Shown: piece by piece, positions 8,053 to 18,499 of the stretch
Layout of the letters: every line of letters begins with the position of its first letter
Numbering within the stretch: position 1 is the first letter of the stretch
Assembly (NCBI GenBank): GCA_025350505.1
Contig: JANXXS010000410.1
Span: 26,175 to 90,174 of the forward strand
Reading direction: 5' to 3'
DNA length: 64,000 bases
Source of the DNA: Burkholderiales bacterium
GTDB taxonomy: Bacteria; Pseudomonadota; Gammaproteobacteria; Burkholderiales; Burkholderiaceae_C
Made by a program: the position numbers and the translations under genes
Notes under the pieces: model-generated
What the model saw: the letters and a program-made list of their open reading frames with translations, nothing else
Databases searched by the model: none
What the model was told of the DNA's origin: nothing

Positions 8053-10890
8053 ATGACCATCCCGGCCGGTCTGTGGCCCGAGCTCTCGGACTTGCTCGAC
8101 CAGGCAATGGCGCTGGCGCAGCAGGACCGCGCCGCCTGGCTCGCCGAGCGTGCAGGCGATCGGCCCGATCTGGCGCCCCATCTGCGACGGCTGCTCGCCG
8201 CGCATGAGCGGCCCGAGGCGTCGGATCCGTTGCAAACCCGGCCCGCCGAGCTCATGGCCGAGGCGCTGGCGCAGCGCTCGCCGGAACGCGCCGCAGGCGA
8301 CGGGCTCGATCGACCCATGGCCCCGCTCGACGAGGGAGGCATGACTTTGAAGGAGCGCCAGGTCGGACCCTATCGCCTACTGCGGGAGATCGGCGAAGGC
8401 GGCATGGCGACCGTGTGGCTTGCGGAGCGCGCCGATGGTCTGCTCGCGCGGCGCATCGCGTTGAAGCTGCCGCATCTCGGTTGGGGCCGTGCCGCGCTCG
8501 CCGGCCGCATCGCGCGCGAGCGCGCCCTCCTTGCCTCGCTCACCCATCCGAGCATTGCGCGTCTCTACGACGCGGGCATCGCGGACGACGGCCGGCCGTA
8601 TCTCGCGCTCGAGTTCGTCGACGGTCAGGCGATCGACACCTACGCCGCAAAGCGCGGCCTCAGTACGGCCGCGAGGGTCGAGCTCATCGTGCAGGTCGCG
8701 CGCGCCGTCGCCTATGCCCACCACCAGCTCATCATCCATCGGGACCTCAAGCCCTCGAACATCCTCGTCGATGGCGAAGGACGTGTCCGCTTGCTGGACT
8801 TCGGCGTCGCCAAGCTGATCGATCCGGGCGACGCCGACTCGCAGGGTGACGTCACCGTCGCCGGCGGCCGCGCCTTGACACCCCAATACGCGTCGCCCGA
8901 GCAGGTTCGCGGCGATGTCGTCGGCACAGCCTCGGATGTCTATTCGCTCGGCATCGTTGCGCACGAGTTGTTCACCGGCACCAGGCCGTATCACCTGCCG
9001 ACAGGCCTGGGCCTGACGGCACTCGCGGCCGCGCTCGACGCCGTCGAGCGGCGCCCGGCGAGCGAGCTTGCACAGGACGAGGGGGTGCAGCGCAAGCTGC
9101 GGGGCGACCTCGACGCGATCCTCTCCCGCGCCCTCGCCCTCGACCCGGGAGCTCGCTATGCGACCGCCGATGCCTTCGCGGAAGACCTCGAGCGGCACTT
9201 GCGCGGCGAGCCCGTCCGCGCGCGCGCTGCCTCGCGCGCCTATCTCGCGGAGCGCTGGATCCGGCGGCACAAGCTGGAGACGGCGATCGTCGCGGCGCTC
9301 ATCATCGGTGCGGCCGCCCATGCCTACGCCCAGGTGCTCGTGTCGATCGCGATCGGCGCTGGCGCGATCGCCGCGTTGTGGCAACGCAATCGCGCGGTCC
9401 GTCAGGCCGAGATCGCGCAGGCGGCGCTTGCCCGCGGCGAGCAGGTCAAGGACTTCATCGCCTCGATCTTTACCCAGGCGGTGCCGCGCGCGGGCAAGGG
9501 CGGCGTCGTCGCTGCGGTTGACCTGCTGAGGGCGGCGGCGCATCGTGTGGAGGTTGACCTCACCGGCCAGCCGGCTGTCGCCGCCGAGCTCGGCGCGCTC
9601 ATCGGTGCAAGCTTCAACGAGCTCAACGAAGTCCAGGCGGCGATGGCCTGGCTGCCGCGGGCCATCGAGCTCTGCACGCGCGCTTTGGGGCCGATGCACC
9701 GGCTCACGCTGCAAAGCCGCTATCGGCTCGCGGAAGCCACGAACTACCTCGGCGACGCCCAGGCGGCCATCGCGACGCTGCTCCCCCTGATCCGCGACCT
9801 GCGTGCGCTCCTCCTGGCCGGTGACGGCCGGCGCGATGAGATCAAACTGCTCGCGTGCGCCCTAGAGAATCTCGCCATCGCCTACGGCGCGAACGGCCGC
9901 GAGCTGGAAGCGACGTCGGCGCTGAACGAGGGCCTCGAGTTGGCCGAGCACCGCCTGGGCGAAGACAGCGACGAGGCCTTGTCGTTGCGCGTTGCGCTGT
10001 CGAATACGCTGATTCATTTCGGACGAAAGGCGGAGGCGTTGGCGGCGATGGGGTCGGCGCTCGAGATCGCCAGGACAGCCTACGGCGCCCAACGACCGCA
10101 TCGCATGTTGCTGAGCGTCGAGCGAGCCCAGGCCAACGCGATGGCGTCGAACAACCGCCCGGGCGATGCCGCGGTGTTGCTGCGCCAGGCGCTCGCCGAT
10201 GAACGAGCGCTCGATGTCGACGACACGCCGCGGGTACGCGAAGCGATGACGTTTCTGGGCAAGGCACTGCTCTTGAGCGGTTGCCTCGATGAGGCGGCGG
10301 CGCTCTTCGCGGAGGCGACCGCGCTGCTCATCCGGCTGACGGGAGGCACCAACCAGGAAACGGCCGGTGCGCACACCTGGCAGGGACGGACGGCGCTGAT
10401 GCAGGGCGACGGTCCGGCGGCACTCCACTACCTCGGGCAAGCACTCGCCCTGGCCGCGACGCTGCCGGAGGACAACGCATCGCTGCGTCGCAACCGCGAG
10501 TGCCTGCGCTGCTGGGCGCTGGCGCTGGCGGGACACGCCGACGAGGCCTTGACGGCGGCTGATGCGCTGGCCACCGTCGTGGCCCCGCTGGGGCAGAACG
10601 CGCTGCGACTGCAGCTTGCGCGTGCCCAGGCTTTGCGCCGAATGGCGCGCGCCGAACAAGCTCGACATGCCTGCGCGCTGGCGCTTGCCGCGGCCGAAGG
10701 AGGGGAGTGTCCGGCGATCGAGCATGGTCTGTCGTTGCTCGAAGCGGCCCGTGAGCGCTTCGCCGCCGGCGACGAATCAGCCGCGGCCGTGCATTGGAAC
10801 GAGGCGATCGCGGTGTGGAAAGGCGGCCAGGTCGAGAGCGCATCCTGGCAGACATCCCAGTTCGGCTGCTCGAAAGTCACCGAGTTGTAG
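8053..10890 (+). CDS. Serine/threonine protein kinase with C-terminal TPR-like region
   Basis: Kinase motifs GEGGMATVWLAER, HRDLKPSNILVDGEGRVRLLDFGVAKL, TPQYASPEQVRG; TM-like segment IVAALIIGAAAHAYAQVLVSIAIGAGAIAALW; long helical repeat C-terminus. Confidence 0.92.
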   Translation: MTIPAGLWPELSDLLDQAMALAQQDRAAWLAERAGDRPDLAPHLRRLLAAHERPEASDPLQTRPAELMAEALAQRSPERAAGDGLDRPMAPLDEGGMTLKERQVGPYRLLREIGEGGMATVWLAERADGLLARRIALKLPHLGWGRAALAGRIARERALLASLTHPSIARLYDAGIADDGRPYLALEFVDGQAIDTYAAKRGLSTAARVELIVQVARAVAYAHHQLIIHRDLKPSNILVDGEGRVRLLDFGVAKLIDPGDADSQGDVTVAGGRALTPQYASPEQVRGDVVGTASDVYSLGIVAHELFTGTRPYHLPTGLGLTALAAALDAVERRPASELAQDEGVQRKLRGDLDAILSRALALDPGARYATADAFAEDLERHLRGEPVRARAASRAYLAERWIRRHKLETAIVAALIIGAAAHAYAQVLVSIAIGAGAIAALWQRNRAVRQAEIAQAALARGEQVKDFIASIFTQAVPRAGKGGVVAAVDLLRAAAHRVEVDLTGQPAVAAELGALIGASFNELNEVQAAMAWLPRAIELCTRALGPMHRLTLQSRYRLAEATNYLGDAQAAIATLLPLIRDLRALLLAGDGRRDEIKLLACALENLAIAYGANGRELEATSALNEGLELAEHRLGEDSDEALSLRVALSNTLIHFGRKAEALAAMGSALEIARTAYGAQRPHRMLLSVERAQANAMASNNRPGDAAVLLRQALADERALDVDDTPRVREAMTFLGKALLLSGCLDEAAALFAEATALLIRLTGGTNQETAGAHTWQGRTALMQGDGPAALHYLGQALALAATLPEDNASLRRNRECLRCWALALAGHADEALTAADALATVVAPLGQNALRLQLARAQALRRMARAEQARHACALALAAAEGGECPAIEHGLSLLEAARERFAAGDESAAAVHWNEAIAVWKGGQVESASWQTSQFGCSKVTEL

Positions 10891-11025
10891 TCCGTCGCCG
10901 ACGCGCGACCGGCGCCTTCGGTGGGGACAGAGCGCCGCCGTCCGACGCAGTCCATCCCAACATGGGGTTACGGTGATGCATGGCCGCGATGCGGTTCATC
11001 TTTTGAACACTCCCAAGGAGCCAAC

Positions 11026-11307
11026 ATGAACGACACCACCGTACAGACCGACGTTGCGCGCGAACAGGCCTATTGGCGCTCGCACTTCCGCAACCGCTCG
11101 TACGTCGCCTCCGACGACGTGTACGACGACTACGGGCCGGCCTTCGACTACGGCATCGACGCCCACGGGCGGCACGATGGGCGCCGCTTCGAAGACGTCG
11201 AATCGGAGCTCGCGCGCGACTGGGACAAGTTCAAGGGCCAGTCCAAGCTGACCTGGGAGTGCGCCAAGGGCGCCGTCCGCGACGCCTGGAATCGCCTTAC
11301 CGACTGA
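11026..11307 (+). CDS. Small hypothetical protein, CsbD-like C-terminus
   Basis: ATG at 11026; MNDTTVQTDVAREQAYWRSHFRNRSY...ARDWDKFKGQSKLTWECAKGAVRDAWNRLTD; GGAG upstream. Confidence 0.7.
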   Translation: MNDTTVQTDVAREQAYWRSHFRNRSYVASDDVYDDYGPAFDYGIDAHGRHDGRRFEDVESELARDWDKFKGQSKLTWECAKGAVRDAWNRLTD

Positions 11308-11451
11308 TCTTGAGTGAACCACGGGCAGGGCGCCGCGGCGCCCTGCTTGCGCGTCGGGCGGCTGGTCGAACGAGGGCGACAATAGCTGCATGCATATCGG
11401 CCGTTCTGGGAAGAGAGCTTGGTTCGGGCAGTCGCTCGTCGGGGTGGACGC

Positions 11452-12114
11452 ATGATCCGCGTCAGCGCCTTCCGCTGGGTACCGCCCTTCGCCCAGGGCT
11501 TGGTTCGCGACCTGCGGGTGCGCTGGGCGCTCGAGGAAGCGGGCCTGCCGTACGAAGTCATGCTGATCGGCCCCGACGAGCAGAAGTCGGAGAGCTACCG
11601 CAGGCTGCAACCTTTCGGCCAGGTGCCGGCGATCGACGACGACGGCCTGGTGCTGTTCGAGTCGTGCGCCATCGTCATGCATCTCGGCCAGCGTTCGGAA
11701 GCGCTGATGCCGCGCGACGATCCGGCGCAGGCCCGCGTTCGAACCTGGATGCTGGCGGCGTTGAACACGATCGAGCCGCCGATCACGACCCTCAACGTCA
11801 TCGATCTGCAGCCCGGCGGCGCGCCGGCCGGCGCGAAAGACATGCGCGACTCGGTCGTCGCCCGCATCGGCGGCCGGCTCGACAGCCTGGCCGCCTTCCT
11901 CGGCGGTCGCGAGAACCTGGTCGAGGAGCGTTTCACTGCCGCCGACCTGCTCATGACGACGGTGCTGCGCATCCTGCGCACCACCGATCTGGTGAGCAAG
12001 CGACCGACCCTGGAGGCCTATCGCTTGCGCCACGAGGCGCGGCCGACGTTCCAGAAAGCGCTGGCCGCGCAGATGGCGACGTTCGCGAAACACGCGCCGC
12101 CGGTGAAGCAGTAG
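11452..12114 (+). CDS. Glutathione S-transferase family protein
   Basis: MIRVSAFRWVPPFAQGLVRDLRVRWALEEAGLPYEVMLIGPDEQKSESYRRLQPFGQVPAIDDDGLVLFESCAIVMHL, GST N-domain pattern. Confidence 0.85.
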   Translation: MIRVSAFRWVPPFAQGLVRDLRVRWALEEAGLPYEVMLIGPDEQKSESYRRLQPFGQVPAIDDDGLVLFESCAIVMHLGQRSEALMPRDDPAQARVRTWMLAALNTIEPPITTLNVIDLQPGGAPAGAKDMRDSVVARIGGRLDSLAAFLGGRENLVEERFTAADLLMTTVLRILRTTDLVSKRPTLEAYRLRHEARPTFQKALAAQMATFAKHAPPVKQ

Positions 12115-12165
12115 CCGAGCTGTCGCGCCGGACCTACGCCGTCGCGGCCCACGCCGCCTTCGACC

Positions 12166-13341
12166 TCACATGCTTTCGGCGTACAGCTCGCGGCCGATCA
12201 GCATGCGCCGGATCTCGCTCGTGCCGGCGCCGATCTCGTAGAGCTTGGCGTCGCGCCACAAGCGACCGGCCGGGTATTCGTTGGTGTAGCCGACGCCGCC
12301 GAGCGCCTGGATCGCTTCGCCGGCCATCCAGGTCGCTTTCTCGGCCGAGTAGAGGATGGCGCCGGCCGCGTCCTTGCGCAGCGTGCGCGCGTGGTCGCCG
12401 CGATCGCAGGCCTGGCCCACCGCATAGACGTAGGCGCGCGACGCCGACCAGGTGGTGTACATGTCGGCGACCTTGCCCTGCATGAGCTGGAACTCGCCGA
12501 TCGACTGGCCGAATTGCTTGCGCTCGTGAATGAAGGGCAGCACGACATCCATGCAGGCGGCCATGATGCCCAGCGGCCCACCCGAAAGCACGGCGCGCTC
12601 GTAGTCGAGGCCGCTCATCAGCACCTTGACGCCACCGCCCTCCTTGCCGAGCACGTTCTCGGCCGGCACTTCGCAATCCTGGAAAAAGACCGGATACGTG
12701 TTCGAGCCACGCATGCCGAGCTTGTCGAGCTTGGTGCCGAACGACAGGCCCTTGAAGCCCTTCTCGATGATGAAGGCGGTAATGCCGCTCGGGCCGCCAT
12801 TGATGTCGGTCTTGGCGTAGACGATCATCGTGTCGGCATCGCCGCCGTTGGTGATCCACATCTTCGAGCCGTTCAGCACATAGCGGTCGCCCTTCAGGTC
12901 GGCGCGGAGCTTCATGCTCACCACGTCGGAGCCGGCGTTCGGCTCGCTCATCGCCAGCGCGCCGACGTGCTCGCCCGAGACCAGCTTGGGCAGGTACTTC
13001 TGCTTCTGCGCCTCGCTGCCGTTGCGGTGCATCTGGTTCACCGCCAGGTTCGAGTGCGCGCCGTACGAGAGTCCGACCGACGCCGAAGCTCGCGACACCT
13101 CCTCCATGGCGACGATGTGCGCCAGGTAGCCGAGATCGCTACCGCCGTACTCCTCTTTCACGGTCATGCCGTGCAGGCCGAGGGCGCCGAGTTTTTTCCA
13201 GAGGTCGGCCGGAAATAGGTTGTTCGCGTCGATCTCGGCCGCGCGCGGCGCGATCTCGTCGTCGGCGAACTGCTGCACGGTATCGCGCAGCATGCCGATC
13301 GTCTCGCCGAGGTCGAAAGCGAGGCCAGGCAGATGAGGCAT
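12166..13341 (-). CDS. Isovaleryl-CoA dehydrogenase / acyl-CoA dehydrogenase
   Basis: ATG at 13341, [44 protein letters not shown]...[20 protein letters not shown]...[39 protein letters not shown]. Confidence 0.92.
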   Translation of the reverse strand: MPHLPGLAFDLGETIGMLRDTVQQFADDEIAPRAAEIDANNLFPADLWKKLGALGLHGMTVKEEYGGSDLGYLAHIVAMEEVSRASASVGLSYGAHSNLAVNQMHRNGSEAQKQKYLPKLVSGEHVGALAMSEPNAGSDVVSMKLRADLKGDRYVLNGSKMWITNGGDADTMIVYAKTDINGGPSGITAFIIEKGFKGLSFGTKLDKLGMRGSNTYPVFFQDCEVPAENVLGKEGGGVKVLMSGLDYERAVLSGGPLGIMAACMDVVLPFIHERKQFGQSIGEFQLMQGKVADMYTTWSASRAYVYAVGQACDRGDHARTLRKDAAGAILYSAEKATWMAGEAIQALGGVGYTNEYPAGRLWRDAKLYEIGAGTSEIRRMLIGRELYAESM

Positions 13342-13396
13342 GGTGGGTGGCTTTCGCAAACGTTCTTGAGGGAAACGCGAGCTTAGCCGGGGCGCC

Positions 13397-14188
13397 TCAC
13401 CACTTGTTGCGCAGCTCGCGCAGCTTGACGAATACCGTCTTCGGATCGGGCTTGTCTGGCAGGTCGGGAAACGCCCCGCGCAGCGCCGCGATGACGCTCG
13501 GGCTGGACAGGCGCAGAAAGGTGTTGATCCGCTTTTCTTCGCGCAGCGTCGTGACCCGGCCGGTTGCCGGGTCCTGCCCCGCCACCTCGGGCAGCAGTGC
13601 CTCCGCGGCGGCGTTGTCGGGCTCGCGCGCGAGGGTGAAGCGCAGGTTGTTCTCGATGTAGTCGTGGCCCGGATAGACAAGGGTGTCCTCGGGCAACCTG
13701 GCGAGCTGATCGACGAAGGTCGCGTACAGATCCTCGGCATTGCCGCCGTTGTGGCAGTTGCCGGCGCCGGCGTTGAACAGCGTGTCGCCGGAGAAGAGGG
13801 CCGGCGTCTCGGTGTGCGAGCGCAGGCAGATGTGGCACATCGTGTGGCCCGGCGTGTCCAGGCATTCGAGCTCGACGGTCTTGCCGACCTTGATCACGTC
13901 GCCGGCCTTGACGCCGCGATCGACGCCGGCGATGCGCGAGCCCGCGTTGTAGTGCGCGATCACCTTGGCGCCGGTCGCCGCGACGACGGCGGCATTGCCG
14001 CCGGTGTGGTCGTGATGCTCGTGGGTGTTGAGGATCTGCGTGATCTGCCAGCCTTTGACCCGGGCCGCATTCAGGCATTTCTCGTGATCGAGCGGATCGA
14101 TCGCCAGGGCCTCGCCGCTTTCCGGGCAAGCGATCAGGTAGTTGTAGTTGCGGTAGGCGTTGCCGGTCCAGATACGCTCGACGATCAT
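13397..14188 (-). CDS. gloB: Hydroxyacylglutathione hydrolase (glyoxalase II)
   Basis: 263 aa with [11 protein letters not shown] metal-binding motif, [11 protein letters not shown] and [16 protein letters not shown]. Confidence 0.85.
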   Translation of the reverse strand: MIVERIWTGNAYRNYNYLIACPESGEALAIDPLDHEKCLNAARVKGWQITQILNTHEHHDHTGGNAAVVAATGAKVIAHYNAGSRIAGVDRGVKAGDVIKVGKTVELECLDTPGHTMCHICLRSHTETPALFSGDTLFNAGAGNCHNGGNAEDLYATFVDQLARLPEDTLVYPGHDYIENNLRFTLAREPDNAAAEALLPEVAGQDPATGRVTTLREEKRINTFLRLSSPSVIAALRGAFPDLPDKPDPKTVFVKLRELRNKW

Positions 14189-14249
14189 GCTTGCTCCAGA
14201 GGTCGGATCGACCGCCGGCGATCATGCCACCGCAGCCCCTGCCCTTCGC

Positions 14250-15461
14250 TCAGGCGAGCCTGTCCACGGCTGCTTCGAGCCGATCGATGTCGCTCTCGTC
14301 GTTGTAGACCTGCATCGAGAGCCGGGCCCAGAGGGCACCGTTGCGCACGATCACCGGCACCTCGATGCCATGCTCGAACAGCAGCGCGTCGCGCAGCCGT
14401 TGAGAAGTCGCGACGTCGGCCGGACCCAGGCGCTCCGGGAGGGGCACGCTGACCATGCAGCCGACCATCGCCTCCGGTGTGGTCCAGCGATGACCCCAGC
14501 GCTCGGACAGGCGTTGCGCGCTCTGCCAGGCAAGACGATGGTTGTGCGCGCGCATCGCAGCGAGGCCGAGCGCGTCGTGCATGAAGTCGAGGGCCGCGGG
14601 CGCGGCCAGCCAGGGCGAAGGATCGCGCGTGCCGGTCCAGTCGAATTCCTGCAGCCAGTCGTCGTTGGTGATGCCCCACGAGATCACGCCTGGGTGCAGT
14701 CCCGCGCGCCGCTCCGGTGCGGCCCACAGCACGCCGCAGCTGCGCGGCACGAAGCACCACTTGTGCAGATTGGCCGCGTACCAATCGACGCCCAGGCTTT
14801 CGATGTCGACGTCGATCGCGCCCGGCGCGTGCGCGCCGTCGACGAGCACCGGCACGCCTCGCGAGCGGCAGACCATGGCCATCTCGGCCAATGGCATGAC
14901 GAGCGCCGTTTCCGAGCTGACGTGGTCTAGCAAGGCGAGGCGTGTGCGCGGCGTGATCGCGCGCTCGACGGCGTCGACGAAGGCCGGCGCGTCGGTCGCG
15001 GGGAACGGCAACTTCACGACGTTGATCGTGACGCCACGCTGGCGGGCGATGAAGGCCGCGGCGCGCGCCACGCCGCCATAAGCCTGGTCGGGGATGAGGA
15101 TCTCATCGCCGGGCTCGAAGTCGATCGAGCGAAGTACGGCGTTGACGCCGCTGCTCGCGTTGTCGACGAACACCAGGCCATCGCCGCTCGCACCGAGGAA
15201 CGCGGCGACCCGGTCGGCGGCGGGGCGCAGGCGGGGCGCCTCCGGTGGCGCCGACATGCCCAGGCTCATGAGCTCTCGGATCATGAAGCGCGACGGATGG
15301 CGCTCGATCTCGTCGAGCAGGTCGGCGCGGGCGCGCATGACGGCGAGCGGCGTCACGCCGACCGTGCCGTGATTCAGGTAGACGCCGCCCGGCTCGAGCG
15401 GAAACTCGGCCAGCATGGCGCGGCCGAACGACGGCGGCGGGGTGATCTGCGTATCGGGCAT
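14250..15461 (-). CDS. Class V aminotransferase (isopenicillin-N-epimerase-like)
   Basis: ATG at 15461; YLNHGTVGVTPLAVM, DNASSGVNAVLRS, VPVLVDGAHAPGAIDVDIESLGVDWYAANLHKWCFVPRSCGVLW. Confidence 0.85.
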   Translation of the reverse strand: MPDTQITPPPSFGRAMLAEFPLEPGGVYLNHGTVGVTPLAVMRARADLLDEIERHPSRFMIRELMSLGMSAPPEAPRLRPAADRVAAFLGASGDGLVFVDNASSGVNAVLRSIDFEPGDEILIPDQAYGGVARAAAFIARQRGVTINVVKLPFPATDAPAFVDAVERAITPRTRLALLDHVSSETALVMPLAEMAMVCRSRGVPVLVDGAHAPGAIDVDIESLGVDWYAANLHKWCFVPRSCGVLWAAPERRAGLHPGVISWGITNDDWLQEFDWTGTRDPSPWLAAPAALDFMHDALGLAAMRAHNHRLAWQSAQRLSERWGHRWTTPEAMVGCMVSVPLPERLGPADVATSQRLRDALLFEHGIEVPVIVRNGALWARLSMQVYNDESDIDRLEAAVDRLA

Positions 15462-15501
15462 CACCGCATTTTGTCGCGCCGGCGCACAGCCGGCGGCCGG
15501 A

Positions 15502-16188
15502 TCAGCGCTCCGGGGGCCGCGGGCCTTCGCCCCGACGGTCGTTGCCGCCCCGATCGCCCGGCGGGCGCTCGCCACCAGGCGGTCGACCCGGTAGACGGCC
15601 TTCCGGTGGACGTCCTTCCGGCGGACGCCCTTCCGGCGGACGCCCCTCAGGCGGGCGGGCCACCGGCGGCGGCCGCGGCGCGGGTGGCGGGCGCAGCACT
15701 GGCGGCGGCCGGTTGTCGCCTGGTGGGCGACCGATCGGCGGGTGCGGCGCGACCGGCGGCCGCATGACAGGCCGTCCCGGCCGCATCGGCGGCGCATGGT
15801 TCTCCCAGCGTCAGCGATCGCGGAACCAGGGCCGGTTCGGATAGTACGAGCCCCAGTAGTTGCCGATCGAGAAGCTGATGATCGGAATGCCGACCACCGA
15901 GCCGTACATCTGCAGCGGCCGCTCTTGGTCCTGGAACGGGTAGATGATGTTGCCGGCGAAGACCCAGCCGCGCACGTTGCCCGGGGCGATCACGTCGCAC
16001 CAACCGTAGCCGTCGGTGCAGCCCTGAACGGCGAGCGGCGTTCCCGGGCCGTAGCTGGCGACCAGCGGGTAGTCGCGGGCAGGACCGGCGCGCATGTTGA
16101 TCTGCTTGGCGCTGTGCGCGTCCTGTGCGGACGCCACTGCAGGCATTACCGCCGCGACCACGACCCAGGCGAGATGCTTGACGTTCAT
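15502..16188 (-). CDS. SH3-domain periplasmic protein, Pro/Arg-rich tail interrupted by an in-frame TGA (possible nonsense mutation)
   Basis: 15811-16188 encodes signal peptide plus SH3b-like domain (INMRAGPARDYPLVASYGPGTPLAVQGCTDGYGWCDVI). After TGA at 15811-15813 the same frame continues RWENHAPPMRPGRPVMRPP...PPEGRPPEGRPPEGRPPEGR to 15502. Confidence 0.7.
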
Positions 16189-16257
16189 GAGGGTCTCCGT
16201 GCCGACCGATCTGCCGCGCCGACCGGAACTCTTGGCACACGACGTGCCGAGAGGGCC

Positions 16258-17316
16258 CTAGGCGGCCGGTGCGCGCCCCGCCTCGGCGAGCTGCTTGCGC
16301 CGCACCTCGCCCTGGCGCGTGAACATCCAGCCCGGGTATTCGGAAGGCAGCCGGCTCACCGCGTCGAGCCGCTTCAGCTCGTCGGCACCGAGCGCGACGG
16401 TGGTGGCACCGATATTGTCGGCAAGCTGCTCGGCCTTCTTGGCGCCGATGATCACGCTCGTCACCTGCGGCTGGTGCAAGAGCCAGGCAAGCGCGACCTG
16501 CGCCACCGAGGCGCCGCGCTGGCCGGCGATCTCGCGCATGACGTCGACGCAATCGAAGGCGCGCTCCTTGTTCACCGGCGGGAAGTCGAACGAAGTGCGG
16601 CGGCTGCCTTCTTCGGCCTTCGCGTCGCGTCCGTACTTGCCGCTCAGCAAGCCGCCGGCGAGCGGGCTCCAGACCATCAGGCCGAGGCCTTCGCTCTGCA
16701 GCATCGGCATCAGCTCGCGCTCGAGGTCGCGGCCGGCGATCGTGTAGTAGGCCTGCAGGCTCTCGAAGCGGGCCAGGCCGAGCCGCTCGGAAATGCCGAG
16801 CGCCTTCGTGATCTGCCAGGCCGCCCAGTTCGAGACGCCGACGTAGCGCACATGGCCGTGCTGGACCATCGTGTCGAGCGCGCGCACTGTTTCCTCGATC
16901 GGCGTCGCCGGGTCGAAGCCGTGGATCTGGTAGAGGTCGACGTGCTCGAGCTGCATGCGCTTCAGGCTCGCCTGCAGGCCGGCGACGATATGGCTGCGCG
17001 TTGCGCCGCGCATGTTCGCGCCCGGCCCGGTCTCGCCGAACACCTTGGTCGCGACGACGACGTTCTCGCGCGGCACCTTCAGGTTCTTCAGCGCCTGGCC
17101 GGTGATCTCTTCGGAGCGGCCGCCGGCATAGACGTCGGCGGTGTCGATGAAATTGATGCCGGCGTCGAGCGAGCTGCCGACGATGCGCTCCGACTCTTCC
17201 TGCTGCAGCTGGCCGATCTTCGACCACATGCCCTCGCTGCCGCCGCCGAAGGTCATGGTGCCGAGGCAGAGCTCGGAGACGAACAGGCCGGTGCGGCCGA
17301 GGGGCTTGTATTTCAT
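16258..17316 (-). CDS. Aldo/keto reductase
   Basis: MKYKPLGRTGLFVSELCLGTMTFGGG...GINFIDTADVYAGGRSEEITGQALK; YQIHGFDPATPIEETVRAL. Confidence 0.92.
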   Translation of the reverse strand: MKYKPLGRTGLFVSELCLGTMTFGGGSEGMWSKIGQLQQEESERIVGSSLDAGINFIDTADVYAGGRSEEITGQALKNLKVPRENVVVATKVFGETGPGANMRGATRSHIVAGLQASLKRMQLEHVDLYQIHGFDPATPIEETVRALDTMVQHGHVRYVGVSNWAAWQITKALGISERLGLARFESLQAYYTIAGRDLERELMPMLQSEGLGLMVWSPLAGGLLSGKYGRDAKAEEGSRRTSFDFPPVNKERAFDCVDVMREIAGQRGASVAQVALAWLLHQPQVTSVIIGAKKAEQLADNIGATTVALGADELKRLDAVSRLPSEYPGWMFTRQGEVRRKQLAEAGRAPAA

Positions 17317-17329
17317 GGCTTCCTTCTTT

Positions 17330-18445
17330 TCAACGGGCGCCGAACGCGGCGTTCTCGAACAGGTCTTTGTACTGCCTCGGCTGCGAGCGCCAGTACTGGT
17401 GCGGGGCCTCGACCTGGGCGCCGAGCTTGGCGGCGGCATGCCACGGCCAGCGCGGGTCGTAGAGCATGGCGCGGGCCAGCGAGACGGCGTCGGCCTCGCC
17501 GCTGGCGACGATGGTCTCGGCCTGCTCGGCCTCGGTGATCAGGCCGACGGCGATCGTCGGCAGGCCGACCTCGGTCTTGACGCGCAACGCGAACGGCACT
17601 TGGTAGCCGGGGCCGACCGGAATCGCCTGCTGCGGCGAGACGCCGCCGCTCGACACATGGATCGCCGCGCAGCCGCGCGACTTCAGCGCCTGCGAGAGCG
17701 CGACCGTGCCTTCGATGTTCCAACCGCCAGGCACCCAGTCCGTCGCCGAGATGCGTGCCCAGACCGGCTTGTCGGATGGAAACGCGGCGCGCACGACCTC
17801 GAAGATCTCGAGCGGAAAGCGCATCCGGTTCTCCAGGCTGCCGCCGTACGCGTCGCTGCGCTTGTTGGCGATCGGCGAGAGGAACTGGTGCAGCAGGTAA
17901 CCGTGCGCGGCATGGATCTCGAGGCCGTCGAGGCCGAGCCGCGCGGCGCGTGTCGCCGCGCGTGCGAAGTCGTCGCGCACCTTCTGCATGCCTTCGGCGT
18001 CGAGAGCGCGCGGCGCGTCCTCGCCTTCGCCATGCGGCACCGCCGACGGGGCGACCGCCTGCCAGCTCTGCGGCTCGCCGCGGCGAATCTGCTTGCCGCC
18101 CTCCCACGGCGCGCGGCTCGAAGCCTTGCGTCCGGCATGCGCCAGTTGCATGCCGATCCTGATCGGCGAGACCTCGCGCACCGCGCCGAGCACGCGCACC
18201 AGCGCCTGCTCGTTGGCATCCGAATACAGGCCCAGGTCGGCCGGCGTGATGCGGCCCTCGGGGGACACCGCCGTCGCCTCGACGATCAGCATGCCAGCGC
18301 CCGAGAGCGCGAGGTGGCCAAGATGGATCAGGTGCCAGTCGACGGCCGAGCCCTCGCTCGCCGAGTACTGGCACATCGGCGCGATGACGATGCGGTTGGC
18401 GAGGCGCAGCGCGCCGATCTCGAAAGGCTGGAAAAGCTTGCTCAT
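17330..18445 (-). CDS. NADH:flavin oxidoreductase (old yellow enzyme family)
   Basis: MSKLFQPFEIGALRLANRIVIAPMCQYSASEG...RIGMQLAHAGRKAS...GLDGLEIHAAHGYLLHQFLSPIANKRSDAYGGSLENRMRF. Confidence 0.93.
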   Translation of the reverse strand: MSKLFQPFEIGALRLANRIVIAPMCQYSASEGSAVDWHLIHLGHLALSGAGMLIVEATAVSPEGRITPADLGLYSDANEQALVRVLGAVREVSPIRIGMQLAHAGRKASSRAPWEGGKQIRRGEPQSWQAVAPSAVPHGEGEDAPRALDAEGMQKVRDDFARAATRAARLGLDGLEIHAAHGYLLHQFLSPIANKRSDAYGGSLENRMRFPLEIFEVVRAAFPSDKPVWARISATDWVPGGWNIEGTVALSQALKSRGCAAIHVSSGGVSPQQAIPVGPGYQVPFALRVKTEVGLPTIAVGLITEAEQAETIVASGEADAVSLARAMLYDPRWPWHAAAKLGAQVEAPHQYWRSQPRQYKDLFENAAFGAR

Positions 18446-18499
18446 GCAATCGAGTCTAGGCGGCGCATGCAAATCGCGCAGGCCGCACTTTCTTCTTGG

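Noticed and set aside
11325-11346. Perfect 22-bp palindrome GCAGGGCGCCGCGGCGCCCTGC after the CsbD-like gene
   Set aside because: Terminator-like position but no T-tract and nothing else unusual; too weak to call a separate regulatory feature.
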